Shown here: in pieces, positions 33,644 through 44,800 of the stretch
How positions within the stretch are numbered: position 1 is the first letter of the stretch
Layout of the letters: the number at the start of each line of letters is the position of its first letter
NCBI GenBank assembly: GCA_038502055.1
Contig: JAXRKN010000024.1
Span: 1-64,000, forward strand
Reading direction: 5' to 3'
DNA length: 64,000 nucleotides
Source: Tanytarsus gracilentus
Lineage: Eukaryota; Arthropoda; Insecta; Diptera; Chironomidae
Made by a program: the position numbers and the translations under genes
Notes under the pieces: generated by a model
What the model saw: the letters and a program-made list of their open reading frames with translations, nothing else
What the model was told of the DNA's origin: nothing
Database searches by the model: none

Positions 33644-34444
33644 GCATTTAGATTTCGATCAAAAAAAACTCTTTCAGTTCTAAATTTTAACGGATGCAAT
33701 TTGATTCAAATCTAAATTTATCTAAATTACAATCAAAGTCATTTAAAATTGCAACTAATTTTTTTGTCAAATGATTTTATTTGTTTTAATAAAAAGTTAT
33801 TAAATCGATTTTTCCTGGAATTATTTTTAATTTTGCAGGCTGACAATTTGCGTTTTTTGTTCAAATAATCTGATAACTGTAATTATTGACATTATTTTTA
33901 ATCCCATCATATTTTAAATCCAAAGCCTGAGAACTGCAAATTGTACGAGCATTCAAGATTTTTAGATTTAAATCTTTATTAAAAAAATTTAAGGAAAGAA
34001 CAAGCAGCTTTTCATTAAATTTATGCACCTTTATTAGCGTTGAAAAGCGCTGAAGAGTCTTTGCAAAAGTTAAAGAAAATTTAAGAGAGTTTGCGAGCGT
34101 TTACGTGTCTAATTTTAGTTGTTTTTTTTCGGATCTTTTAATTTTTTGGAATTAAATCTTTATTTAAAAAAATTAAAAAGGGAAATATCGAGCGTTTGAG
34201 GGCCTTCAAGAGCCTTTACGTACACAATAATTTTAAGTTCTCAGGCCTGGATTAAATCAAAGGCAAAAAAAATATTTAGGTATTTTTAAAATTTGTATTC
34301 TCTTATTTTTTTTGACTTAGAAATAAGAAAAAATATTATTTTTAAATGTTTAATTCAAACCCAAAATTTATTTCAAACTTTAAATTTCTATTCAGAAAAA
34401 TATTCAAAAATTTTGTTGCTGCTTTTTGAGTTTGCTCATCATTT

Positions 34445-34696
34445 TTATCCAGCTGGTGTCGCTGCTGTTGCAGGGGTTGCTGGTGTTGCAGGTGTTGCTG
34501 GTGTTGCAGGGGTTGCTGCTGTAGCTGGTGTTGCTGGAGTCGCTGGTGTCGCTGCTGTAAATAAATTTTAAATTTTGATGTGAATTTCTAGATCATGCCT
34601 TGAAGGCCCTGGATAATTCTTTGACTCACCAGTAGCGACTTGACCAACGACAGATCCGACGATTAACAAAAAAACTGCGACTGCTAAAAATTTCAT
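34445..34696 (-). CDS. Small secreted Ala-Thr-Pro repeat peptide 2
   Basis: Exons (minus) 34696-34630 and 34554-34445 give 58 residues; too short for ordinary ORF lists. The signal peptide MKFLAVAVFLLIVGSVVGQ differs from gene 1 by one residue, and the first exon has the same length (67 nt) and phase. The mature part is almost wholly Ala-Thr-Pro triplets with occasional Ala-Ala-Thr-Pro, ending TPAG. This composition favours dense O-glycosylation (mucin-like) or antifreeze/structural roles; neither can be decided here. The encoding DNA is a 9-bp tandem repeat. Clearly a paralogue of gene 1 with a replaced second exon. Confidence 0.7.
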
Positions 34697-34722
34697 GACT
34701 TCAACTTGAGATTATTAAAATT

Positions 34723-34761
34723 CAACTGATGATTTTCACTAAACTTCGAATGCATTTTATA
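34723..34761 (-). promoter_or_regulatory. TATA/initiator of peptide gene 2
   Basis: TATAAAA at 34755-34761 (minus) and TCAGTTG at 34723-34729, with spacing and flanks nearly identical to peptide gene 1, indicating a recent tandem duplication that included the promoter. Confidence 0.7.
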
Positions 34762-34946
34762 GCATTTAGATTTTCAATAAAAAAAATTCATGCATGATGA
34801 TGCAGTTTTTAAATTTCTAACGGATGCAACTTGATTTTAATCTTAATTTATTTTAATTGAAATTAATTTTTGTTGTGATTTTATAACAAAATTTTACAAA
34901 AAATTCGTTTTGGTTTTTCATGGAATTAATTCATATTTTTCAAAAA

Positions 34947-35193
34947 CTATTTTTTCGATGGCTTATGCTGACTTGCGTGCTCATGACCTTGCGATCCAGG
35001 CTCTGATGGACGACCATGCTGACCACTTTTGCCTTCTCCTCCTTGCTTTTCTTAAATTTTTTAAAAATTTAGATTTAGAAATTTAAAATTTTAAAACGAA
35101 TAGTAAAATTAAGCTTTAATTACCTTCATCTTCTCCTTGAGCAGCGACAATTCCGATAATCAAAAACAAAACCAAAAAAGTTGTGAACTTCAT
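34947..35193 (-). CDS. Small secreted His/Gly/Ser/Lys-rich peptide 3
   Basis: Exons (minus) 35193-35124 and 35050-34947 give 57 residues. The signal peptide MKFTTFLVLFLIIGIVAAQ and a phase-1 intron just after the signal peptide mirror genes 1 and 2. The mature part is hydrophilic: GEDEEKQGGEGKSGQHGRP, then SEPGSQGHEHASQHKPSKK. It has no Cys. It is a more distant member of the same trio. Function unknown. Confidence 0.65.
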
Positions 35194-35243
35194 GATTTTT
35201 ATCGACGTGAATTTTTTAATTGTTGTTTTGAACTTGAGATTTT

Positions 35244-35282
35244 AAACTGATGAATTTGATTAAGTTTTCAAGGCGTTTTATA
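35244..35282 (-). promoter_or_regulatory. TATA/initiator of peptide gene 3
   Basis: TATAAAA at 35276-35282 (minus) and TCAGTTT at 35244-35250, with the same approximately 30-bp spacing as peptide genes 1 and 2. Confidence 0.65.
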
Positions 35283-35443
35283 TGTTTGAAAGATCGCGAT
35301 AGTTGCTGAAAAGTCATGGCAAATATAACGGTTAAATTCTATACGGAAATTATCGAATAATTTAATTATCAGATTTCATGCAAATTAAATCAAATTTCAA
35401 TGTTAATTTCATAATTTTGAATCGAAAATTATCTGAAAATTTC

Positions 35444-35556
35444 AAGGGGCTGACACACTCTGTGTACGGAAAAATTTCATTCGTATTTTTTCTTTTTCTT
35501 TCGTTAATTTCCGTATTTTTTTATTTTTCTCGTAAAAACGAAGTGTCACACCCCTT
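35444..35556. repeat. Fold-back element, AAGGGG..TGACACACT ends
   Basis: AAGGGGCTGACACACT (35444-35459) is matched by AGTGTCACACCCCTT (about 35542-35556) with small gaps, enclosing about 80 bp of T-rich DNA. Another MITE-like palindrome starting with a G run. Confidence 0.45.
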
Positions 35557-36070
35557 TAAAAAATTAAGTTAAAAAATTCAACAAATTTTTTTAAACATTT
35601 TTTTATTTATTTTTTTCTCTTTTTTTTCATTACCTTTTTTTCTCATTTAACATTATTTTTCTTATTGATTAACTCAAACTTTTTTCTGCACGTTCACTTC
35701 CAATTTTTTTTTGTGTCAGCAGTTTAAAATCAAAAAATTCTATTCTTTCTATTTTTTTTATACCAAGCCAATAAAGTGATTAATTTAATTTATTTCTGGA
35801 ATTATTTTTTTTTCGTCTGATTATTTTATCATGTGAATAATTTTTTTTGCTTCAATTGATTACGGAAAGTGGTGCAAAGATTTTAGAAACAGCGAGAAAG
35901 GAAATTTTTTTTTTGGATTTGAATAATTTTAGTTTAATTTTTTAGACCTTTTCCAAATATTTTTTTTCTGGGTGCACTCAATTTTTGTGTATTTCATTTT
36001 TAAAACAGTAAACACTTTTTGCCATCAAATTTTTTTCCGTTTAGTTTCTTAACTTTTTAATTTGGGTATG

Positions 36071-36145
36071 ACCAGGGGGTGGGAAGCTTGCAGGTACTGA
36101 TTACTTGCAGGTACCTGCATAATACCTGCGAGCTTCTCAACCCCT
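36071..36145. mobile_element. 75-bp palindromic element with 7-bp target duplication
   Basis: GGGTATG directly repeats at 36064-36070 and 36146-36152. Between them the arms AGGGGGTGGGAAGCTTGCAGG and CCTGCGAGCTTCTCAACCCCT pair imperfectly around TACTGATTACTTG. A clean minimal inverted-repeat insertion. Confidence 0.6.
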
Positions 36146-36236
36146 GGGTATGTCATAATTTCTTTTTTTGCTGTATATTTTCCTTACATACTGATAATTA
36201 ATTAAAAAAAGAAAGAAGAACTTTTTTTTTCTCAAA

Positions 36237-36330
36237 TGAGGTAGAATTGTTTTTTCTTCTATTTTCATCCAAATTCTCGCTCAACTCGTTGTAAATAGTT
36301 TTATGTGATTTTCATTTTCTTTTGAGGTAG
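36237..36330 (-). promoter_or_regulatory. Two let-7-type seed sites in Imp 3'UTR
   Basis: CTACCTCA on the minus strand at 36237-36244 and 36323-36330 is the full 8-base complement of the let-7 seed region. They are 86 bp apart. They are useful only if the Imp transcript reaches this far. Confidence 0.4.
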
Positions 36331-36578
36331 TTTTGTGAAAATTAAAAATTTCCTCTGAGATTTTTCATTTTGAGCTTTTGAATTTTTTTGGATCTTTTTT
36401 TTACTATTTTTCTACTTGTTTATTTTTATGCCAATAATTTTTTTTATATGTAAAATGTTGTGAATATATGAAAAGTGATTTGAAGTTAAATGTGAAAAAT
36501 TTGTGAATTTAAATTATTTTTTTTCATAGATTTGTAAAGAAAAATAATTTAAATTACAAATTTTTCACAATTTAATCA

Positions 36579-37069
36579 AGGGGTGGAAAACTAGGACATA
36601 AAACACAGAGATGGACAGTTACATTGTAATCAAGTAAAAATTACATTACAAAAAGTTAAATTTAACTAATTACATTTTCATATAATATTCATGTAGCTCT
36701 CTAAAATTAAATTAAATTAAATGTACTTTTTTGTAATTTTTTTGTAATTGCCCATCTCTGAGCTTATATACAAGAATATATAATTTATATAATTCTTATT
36801 TACTTTAAGTGATACATTGGAATTACATCAACGGATGAACGACTTTTTGAATTTATTGGACTAGAAATAACCTCAGAAATCAAATTTGAACTAAAAATTT
36901 TGAAGAATGTAAACAAAGCAAATTTTATTCGAGTAACTGACCTCTAAATTCAAATAAATAACGACTTATTTCTATGAATTTCCAATGTATTCTTTAAGTT
37001 TATAAAATATTATTATATTTTACATAAATTTGTAGATAAAAAAATTTAAACCCAAGTTTCCCACCACCT
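36579..37069. mobile_element. Fold-back element carrying a nested MITE
   Basis: The left end AGGGGTGGAAAACT (36579-36592) and right end AGTTTCCCACCACCT (37055-37069) form imperfect inverted repeats of the same family as 1257-1371. Inside lies an intact 155-bp MITE of another family (36606-36760). Confidence 0.5.
36606..36760. mobile_element. 155-bp MITE, TIR CAGAGATGG..
   Basis: It starts CAGAGATGGACAGTTAC and ends GTAATTGCCCATCTCTG. The core has TTTCATATAATATTCATGTA, also found in the 8874 copy. Same family as 63699-63852. Confidence 0.7.
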
Positions 37070-37975
37070 GAATTTCTTCTCAAAACACTTTTCATTAGCT
37101 GTGAAAATTGAGTGACCGATTCTAGCAAAACGCCATCGCGATCACCTAAAGACATTAAAATTTAACCATCTACCAATCAAATCTCGCTTTTGCTTAAACT
37201 TTTATCGGATAAATAATTTTAAATATTTTTCTTTATGGACTGTTAATTTTTCTTTCTGCTGCAATCATTAATTTAATCAACATATACTAACAGGAACATA
37301 AACTATTATCACACACAGGCTGGCTAGTATATGAAGACATTAATTAATAACTTTACTTGCTGATGTTTCGGAGGTTGGCTATATTTATTTAAAAAAATTA
37401 AAAGAACTTATCAATTAAGGTTAAAAATGGTCCATTAAATAAAATCTATGCGAATTATTATAAAAAAATTAAAAAGAATTCTTTTAATTGGTATTTTTTA
37501 GGGGAAAAAATAAAAATATTTTATAAGATAGTAAAAACTAAAGTTTTAACTGATTATTTGATTATTTCGAATATTTTTTAACTTATTTAAAAATGAAGAA
37601 AAGATTTTTTTTGTTGGGGGTTTGTTTGTTGAAAATTTCTTTGAATTTTGCGGGCATTTTAAAAAATTTAACGGATTAAAATTAAAAATCCCTCAAACGC
37701 ATCTATCTCATGTCAATAAATTAAATGTAGTTCAGTCTCCAGCTAACATGAAAATTTCCGCGCTCTTTTTCAATCTCAAAGAATTTTCCATCAAACTTTC
37801 TGATTATTTTCTCATTTTCATGTTGAAGCTTGTGAATGGTTGAATTTCAAATACTTCTTTAATTTTTTTTATATAAAGTGAATCAAAAGTTGCTTAAAAA
37901 TTAAATTTGAATTTGTTTTCAAAAGAGAAATTTATAAAAAAGAGAAAATCAAAGTTTTTTTTTTATTTAAGATTA

Positions 37976-38071
37976 AGGGTTGATGTGGTTTGAGGTGAGG
38001 TCGAGTGGTTGAATTTGATTTTGCGTCTTCTCTGGTTAACCCAGTGGCTACCTCCTAGCAATCAATCAATC
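37976..38071 (+). mobile_element. Short 3' fragment of (AATC)n-tailed retroelement
   Basis: GGTTAACCCAGTGGCTACCTCCTAGC is followed by AATCAATCAATC. The same block, in reverse, begins the elements at 15711 and 52781. The G-rich first part (GTTGATGTGGTTTGAGGTG) ends abruptly on the left, as expected of a 5'-truncated insertion. Confidence 0.5.
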
Positions 38072-41000
38072 AAAATTTGAAATTTTTCATATTTCCCCGT
38101 CCAAGTCCTCCAAAAATTAAATTTCCACTCATTTTCAACCTCTTCAAATTTTTTAAAATTCCGAAATATTCTTTTTCCAAACCTTAACTGCCTATTTTTT
38201 AATTATTTTCGTCAAAAATTTTCATTTTCCTTATTTTTATGTCCTCAAAATGTGGTTGATTAAATATTGGGATTCAAAATTTTTTCATCTGCCAAAAAAG
38301 GAGTTGCCTAAAATCTAAAAATTTTACTTTTCTATTTTTTTTGCATGCAAATTTTATAAATCAAATGAATTTTCCAAAAAAAATAATTTTTTCGTCGCAA
38401 TTTTTGAACTGGATGTAAAAGGAGTTTTGTAAAAATCAGCCAAGTTAGATTTTTCACAAAATTCCTCTCAACTTCTTTTAGAATGTTTGAATTTTCCAGA
38501 TTTCTATTTTTCTCGTGTTGAATTTAGAAATTTTTTGTCAATTTTCTGTCATTGAATTTTTTTTATAAGCCAAAAGTTTTTAATTTATCGTCTTTTTAGT
38601 TTTTTTTTTCAGAATCAATCAATTTTGTTTGTTTTTCTCTCTGTTTTTCGGTTGATTTTGTTTTGCCAAATTTATTTTGTTTAAAAGTTTTCTTCATTTT
38701 TCTTTCTTTTATGACGTCATGTGTCAAGTTTTTCTTCAGTTTTTGAGTTTTTCTTTACAATTTCTTGTGGTTTAAGGGGATTTATGGACTCTTCAAATAT
38801 TTTAATTGAATTGTTGGAGAGAATTAGAGGAAAAAATTATGGAATTAAAATTCCAGGAATTTAATTTGAAGAATTTTCTTTGTTTATTGAATTTTAAAGA
38901 TCCAGGATTTTTTTAAACAAATTTTTGGAGTTTTAAAATTCCAGGAATAATTTTTTAAACCAAAAAATTATTTTTAATGAATTTATTAGGTTTTTAGAAA
39001 TTTTAAATTCCATTAATATTATTAATGGTTATTGTTTACTAAATATTTTAAGAAGTTTAAATTTTTATTTAATTTAAATTTCCAGGAATTTGAAATCCAA
39101 AATTTTTCCTCCATTTTTCTCCAACTTTTAGTCAGTTTCTTGCGAATGGATCCTCAATATTTTTTCATATTTTCGTATTTTTATTTCATTTTGTCAGCAG
39201 ATTTTGATGCTTTATCTTTTTGTAGATGTCTAAATTTAGGTTCTGAGTAGATTTTTCTGGATTAAATTATAAAAAAGTTAATTCCATCTTGCTTTCCATC
39301 TATTTTGTACTTTTTTGTTTGATAGTTTTTTGTTTGTTGAAGTTGTTGAGTAACAAATTGCTTGTCATTGATTTTCTTGTTTGTGACTTTTTTTCCGGGA
39401 TTTTTGAAAATGAAATTTTTCTGCTTTCTTTCAAAGTAAATTTAGAAATATAAAGTAAGAAAAGTAAAATGATAAAAAAGTGCTTAAAATATTTCCTAAT
39501 TGGCACAAAAAATACTTGAATGGTGATGCTTTAGAAGAAAAATTAAAAAAATAATAAAAAAAAAGATTGGTTAAAATTTTTTTAGCCTCAAATTTTAGCT
39601 TTCTCGCAAAAAAAAACTTTAGCCAAATATAAAAACAAAAAATTTTGATAAATAAATTTTAAAAATTGCGAATTTCACTCGCTAAATATCACTCACTCGA
39701 AAATTCAATTTAGTAAATTTCCAAAAAGCGCCGAGCTTTGGTTAATTTTTTTTCTTTAAGCGCTTTAATTAAAAATTTCATTTTCATTTAAAAAAAAAAG
39801 TCTTTAAAAGATTTTTTTCGTCTCATCAATTTCGTTGTCAAGCAAAACAAAGCGATAACGCTAAAATAGAATCTTCCATTTTTTTTCTTCTTTCAAAATC
39901 TTCCCGCTAAAAATTTAAAATTTTCTCATCGTCAAAATTTAAAAATCTAACAACTTTCTCGCAAAGATCCATTTTTTTGTTTAAATCTTAAACATTTTTC
40001 AACCCCTGATCAATATAATTTTTTTTATCATCTAATATCAAAAATATTTTCATCTCTTTTTTCAAATTTCATCTCATAATCGATAAAATTTCGAAAAAAC
40101 TTTCATCAATCTTTTAACTTACTCGCTCCTACGATTAGTAACTTAATAATGCCAAACCATCAGTCTCAATAATTTTTTTTTAATTATGAGCGGGAAATTT
40201 TCAATTTTTAAACGAAATTTTAAAATTTTCGCTTTAAAATTGCAAACTTTCCGCTCTTTTCTTAGTTAGGCAGGAGGAGTTTTCTAAAAGACCTTCATGA
40301 TGATTTTTCAAAAAATTTCTTAACATTTTTAAGATTTTTACAAATTTTTTATCTCTCAACCAAATCAGTTTCTTCGTTGTTGAATGTTTTTTCCTCATAA
40401 AATGCATTTTTTATTGTAAAACATTTTAAAAAATAAGCAAATGTTGATATGAAGGATTTACAAAGTTTTTATCCTTCATATTTTTGAGTTTTCTTATACT
40501 GTAAATAAAAGCTTTTGATATGAAGTTTAAAGAAGGTTTTTTGTACTATTGTTGTTGCAGTTGCATGTCGGATTTTTATGATTTGTTCATCCTGGATTTT
40601 TGTCCGGGATTTTAGTTTATTGGTTTTCCAAGATTTTTATCCTGGATTTTAATTGTCAACGTATTTTGTCTTGGATTTTTTTGGTCCAGTTTATTTTCTG
40701 GATCATTAGTCTATTAAATATAAGTTGTTAAGTACCTTTGTTGCTATTGACTATTGGCTATTTATGATTGTGTATAAAAAATACTATTTTTTGTCGTTTG
40801 TGGTTTCAGTTTTTGTGGTTGTTAAAATAACTCTGGTATAAAATTATTTGAGTAATAAATATTTTGTTGTCTTATTGTTTGGCATTTGATTTTTGCTATG
40901 GACGTTATTTTAAATTTTTTCTTGTATTTTTTTGCTTTCATTCAGAAATTTTTCGAGAAACTTAAAATTTAATTACGTTTTCGTCAAAGGTTTGCATTTT

Positions 41001-41600
41001 AAAATTTTACAAATGGATAAAAGTTGAAATTTACTTAAATTTAAGTTGAAAAAGTTTTTAAAATTGGTAAAAAGAACTTTTTTTGTGTAAACAAAGAATA
41101 AAAATTAATTAATTAAATTTCTCATTATTTTTGATTATATTTCGGTAATCTCCGTAGCTGATGGTAAAAAATTCTTAAACAAAGTTAGAGGTTAAGGAAA
41201 AAACACATTAAAGTCATAACAAAAAACTTATTTTGATTTTTTCATCGTTTTTTCAACAATTATCTTTAAAAACTTTAATGCACTTTCTATGAGGTATTTT
41301 TCATTTCATTCGAAAGGTTTTGCTCTTTTCTACGATTGACCGAAATTATCTTCAAATTTATTTATTTTTTAGATTGGGAGAATTTTATGAGCTTAAATTT
41401 TAAGTAATTTGAATTATTTTGCTGGCATTTTTTTGAAAGATTCTCTTTCGTCCTTCAAAAATCTTTCTTTAATGTTTTTTCGTTTCATTTTCATGGTACT
41501 TCATCAAATAACTTCAATATTTCTTTAAAACTACTCTTCAATATAGTTTTTTTATAATTACTCATATTTACTTTTTAAAAAGATAATAAACAATAATAAA
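38072..41600. other. T-rich non-coding DNA
   Basis: Apart from possible transcription as the Imp 3'UTR I see nothing in it: long T runs on the plus strand, no ORF with protein-like composition, no RNA gene recognised. Confidence 0.6.
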
Positions 41601-41872
41601 TAAGGCATTATTTCTCTTCATTTTCTTTTTTTTTTGGTAGTTTTCATTTCAACTGCCCACAATTCGTTGAAAAGTTATTTACACGAGTTACCGCAATTTT
41701 TAATTTGTGTCGAGTGCCTTAAGAGCTTTTTAAATCAAAAATTTACTTTTTTTCTGAGATTTCAAAAAAAATTCCTTCAAATTGACGTTTTTCATTGTTA
41801 GTCGACGATTTTGGCTGAGAAAACTTGGATTGATTTTTTTTTGGCTGATTCTTGAGAGCTGGTAGAGCTGAT

Positions 41873-44800
41873 TTAAGCTGCATTCGATTGATTCTGCTTA
41901 GGCGTTGATGGCGCAACTACTTGCTGTGGTGTTTGAGCACCTGACGATGGCTTCGGACGACTCGATGCGGGTGGAGGATTCGAGATGGTTATCATAGTGC
42001 GGATACGACGCTGAGCCGATTGAACGCTAAAGAATGGACCGATTATATGTACAGTGGTCTCTTCGTCAACGGGCGGCGTCGATGCGGTTGCATGCTCTGG
42101 CAGTTTGATGATGCTTCCGGTAACGCGTTGCAATTCGCGAACATTCTGACCTCCCTTTCCGATAATTCGACCGACCTTAAAAAGTGAGAGGTTAGATTTC
42201 ATGCTTAGTTGAGTAATTTCAAGGTTTTTAATCAAAGCTGAGAATTAAAAATACTTTAAAACACTGTCGCACTTTTATGCACATTGTCGCACTTTTATGC
42301 AAAACCAATAAAACTCACCTGAGAACTTGGAACTAAAATCTCAATGGTCAATCGAACATCGTCAGTTCCACTAACGAAACCCTCCTCGCGCATCTTCTCA
42401 AATATCAGATACTGAGCCTTCCACTGTGCCTCTGGAGTACCAACGATTGTCACCTTTCGTTCGGTCTGCTGCTCAGCGGGCTTCTCAGCCTCGAGCGGTG
42501 CAATCTTTACATTTGCACCGCTAAATCGAATGATATTTCGAATGTGTGAGCCTTTCGTGCCGATAATTGCGCCAACCGCGTTATTTGGTATGTAGAGGTA
42601 GGTCGTTTCCTGTACATCAGCAGCACCCGGCGGAGCGTTGCCAGCGAGTTGATACATTGGCGGATAGCTTGCGGCTGAGGGAAAAATTCCAGAGCTCGTT
42701 GTCGCGCGTCCGCCTGGAAAGCCGAGTCCATTGCCAGATGTCGACATCATTGCCATCGGATGAAGGCCGGGGAACATAATACTTTGCGGTGCGAGTGCCT
42801 GCAAGTCATTTTCATAGCTCTGACGGAGTTTTCCGCTGATTTGCGCCTCGCCACGCGACATATTCTCAATGCTGCCCTTGATCGTGATAATGCGCTCGAG
42901 ATTAAAGCTATTAATGTCGTTTATCGAGCTGACCGTGATCTTCGTGTCCGTGTCCTGCATGATGCGCTTAATTGTATTTCCCGACTTGCCAATAATTCGA
43001 CCAATTAAATTATTGTGAGCGAGAATTTTCAAGCAAATTTCGCCCTTCTTGGTGTTGTTCGCCTCCTGCTGCATCACCTCGAGAATGCGCTTGCACGCCA
43101 TAGTGCAATTCTCGGGATTTCCATAAATCGTAATTGCCTTCTCGAGTGAGCCAACATTGTCTTTCCGATGAACGTCGACACGCGCACGCGATTGCTGCGT
43201 AATTTGACGAATTGTGCTGCCCTGTCGTCCAATGATAGCACCAACCATGTCACTGGCAACGAGAACGCGGAGAGGAAAGTCAGTTTGACGTCCCGGACCG
43301 CTAACGGCGCCATATGTCGTGCGACTTCGCGGATTCTTCGGCACTTTCGATTGACTGGCGGCCGTTTGCGGTTGTAAAATGAGCTCAGTGATGAGTTTGC
43401 TGCCCTCAAATTCGTAGCCATTTAATCCGTTTGCGGCTCTAAAATGAAATTGATTTTATTGAGATGAAAATGATTAATTTAAATAATTTACCTTTGCGCC
43501 TGTTCAAAGGACTCGAAAGTAATGTGAACGGTTTGAGTTTTTGGATCCTTACTGGCGACGGCATCGCACTCCTCGACATTTCCGTACTGCTTCAAAAGAG
43601 GCTCCACATCGCTAAAATTTGCATGCTGCGGAATTCCACTGATGATCACTTTTGTGGTTTGACTGGAAAGAGAAAATATTTAATTGGATTTTTAAACCAC
43701 GTGTTTGAAAATTTTTCATCCCTCTCTCAAAATTCTCTCACTTAAAACTTTTTTTTTGGCAATTCAACTCAAGGATCTTCCTCTCCCTTAAAGAAAAAAG
43801 GCCTCGATGCCAGATGGAATTTTTCTTTGTGTTTGTGAGCGCATAAAAAAATTCTTTTCGCTTCCTCAAACAAAATTTTCGCACATTGCATTAAGCGGAA
43901 GAAATTTGCAAGGTTTTCATGTTTTTATGGTTGGAAGCTAATAAATCAAAGATGAAAAAACTTTTCGCCCTTTGTCCCTTCCCTTCCTTATTTGTTTATC
44001 TCATATTAGTTGTGAATTATGATGACGATTATGAGGATGATGATTTGTTTGAATTAAATTTCGGGCGCGCGAGAGAAATTTTTTTGTTGTAATTGAGAGT
44101 TTTTTTGTGGGTTAAAAAGAAGAAACTTGAATGGAGTGTTTTGTTGTAATGAGTTAAGGTTTTAAAATTTTTAATTATTAATTTAATAAAATTATTTAAT
44201 TTCTAATTTTTAATTTTAACGGGGTTTAGAAATTTAAATTTATTTATAACTGTTTTTAAGAATTTAAAAAAAAAATTTAATGGTTTTTATAAATTTAAAA
44301 TTATTTTTAAGGGTTTTTAAAAATATAAATTTATTTTTACCTTTAAGAAATTTAAATTTTTTTTAACGGTTTTTAAAAGTTTAAATTTATTTTTACCTTA
44401 AAGAAATTTAATTTTTTTAACGGTTTTAAGTAAATTAATTAATTTTTTGAAAAATTCAAATTTTTAAAATTTCCTTAGTCGCTAAAAATTTTCAAAATTT
44501 CCTTTCTCACATACAAAAATTTAAATTAGCGAATTTTTGCATTCACGTTTTCACAACCTCAAGCTAAAACCCTCATAATTCATCTCATTCTTTGACCTTT
44601 CAATCCTTCATCAATTTTCACAATTGTTGTTTCCTCAAATTATTAAATTTTTTGGCATACCAGTTGGGTCTCAAAAGGAATTTCTTTTTAATTCTTTCAT
44701 TAAACACCGCTTGAAAAGGTGAATGATAAGAAGAAGAAAACACTTCTGAAAACTAGATCATGAAAGATTCATTTTTTGCATGCAATTGGAATTTTTTGAG

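Larger units (their letters stand above)
35590..41872 (-). other. Probable long 3'UTR of Imp
   Basis: No ORF is supported in 6.3 kb downstream of the Imp stop. A minus-strand AATAAA (TTTATT at 35602-35607) could end the transcript. On the minus strand there is a Pumilio-type TGTAAATA (41676-41683) and two 8-base let-7 seed matches CTACCTCA (36237-36244 and 36323-36330). Drosophila Imp has a long 3'UTR and is a known let-7 target, which supports the reading. Embedded repeats at 36071-36145, 36579-37069 and 37976-38071 are listed separately. Confidence 0.45.

Noticed and set aside
34293..34571. Plus-strand frame ending in VAGVAGVAGV repeats
   Set aside because: Antisense of the Ala-Thr-Pro peptide gene, which has a signal peptide, intron and promoter on the minus strand.
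36237..36330. TGAGGTAG on the plus strand as a let-7 gene
   Set aside because: Only the seed matches; the following bases differ from mature let-7 and no hairpin is visible, so target sites on the minus strand are the better reading.
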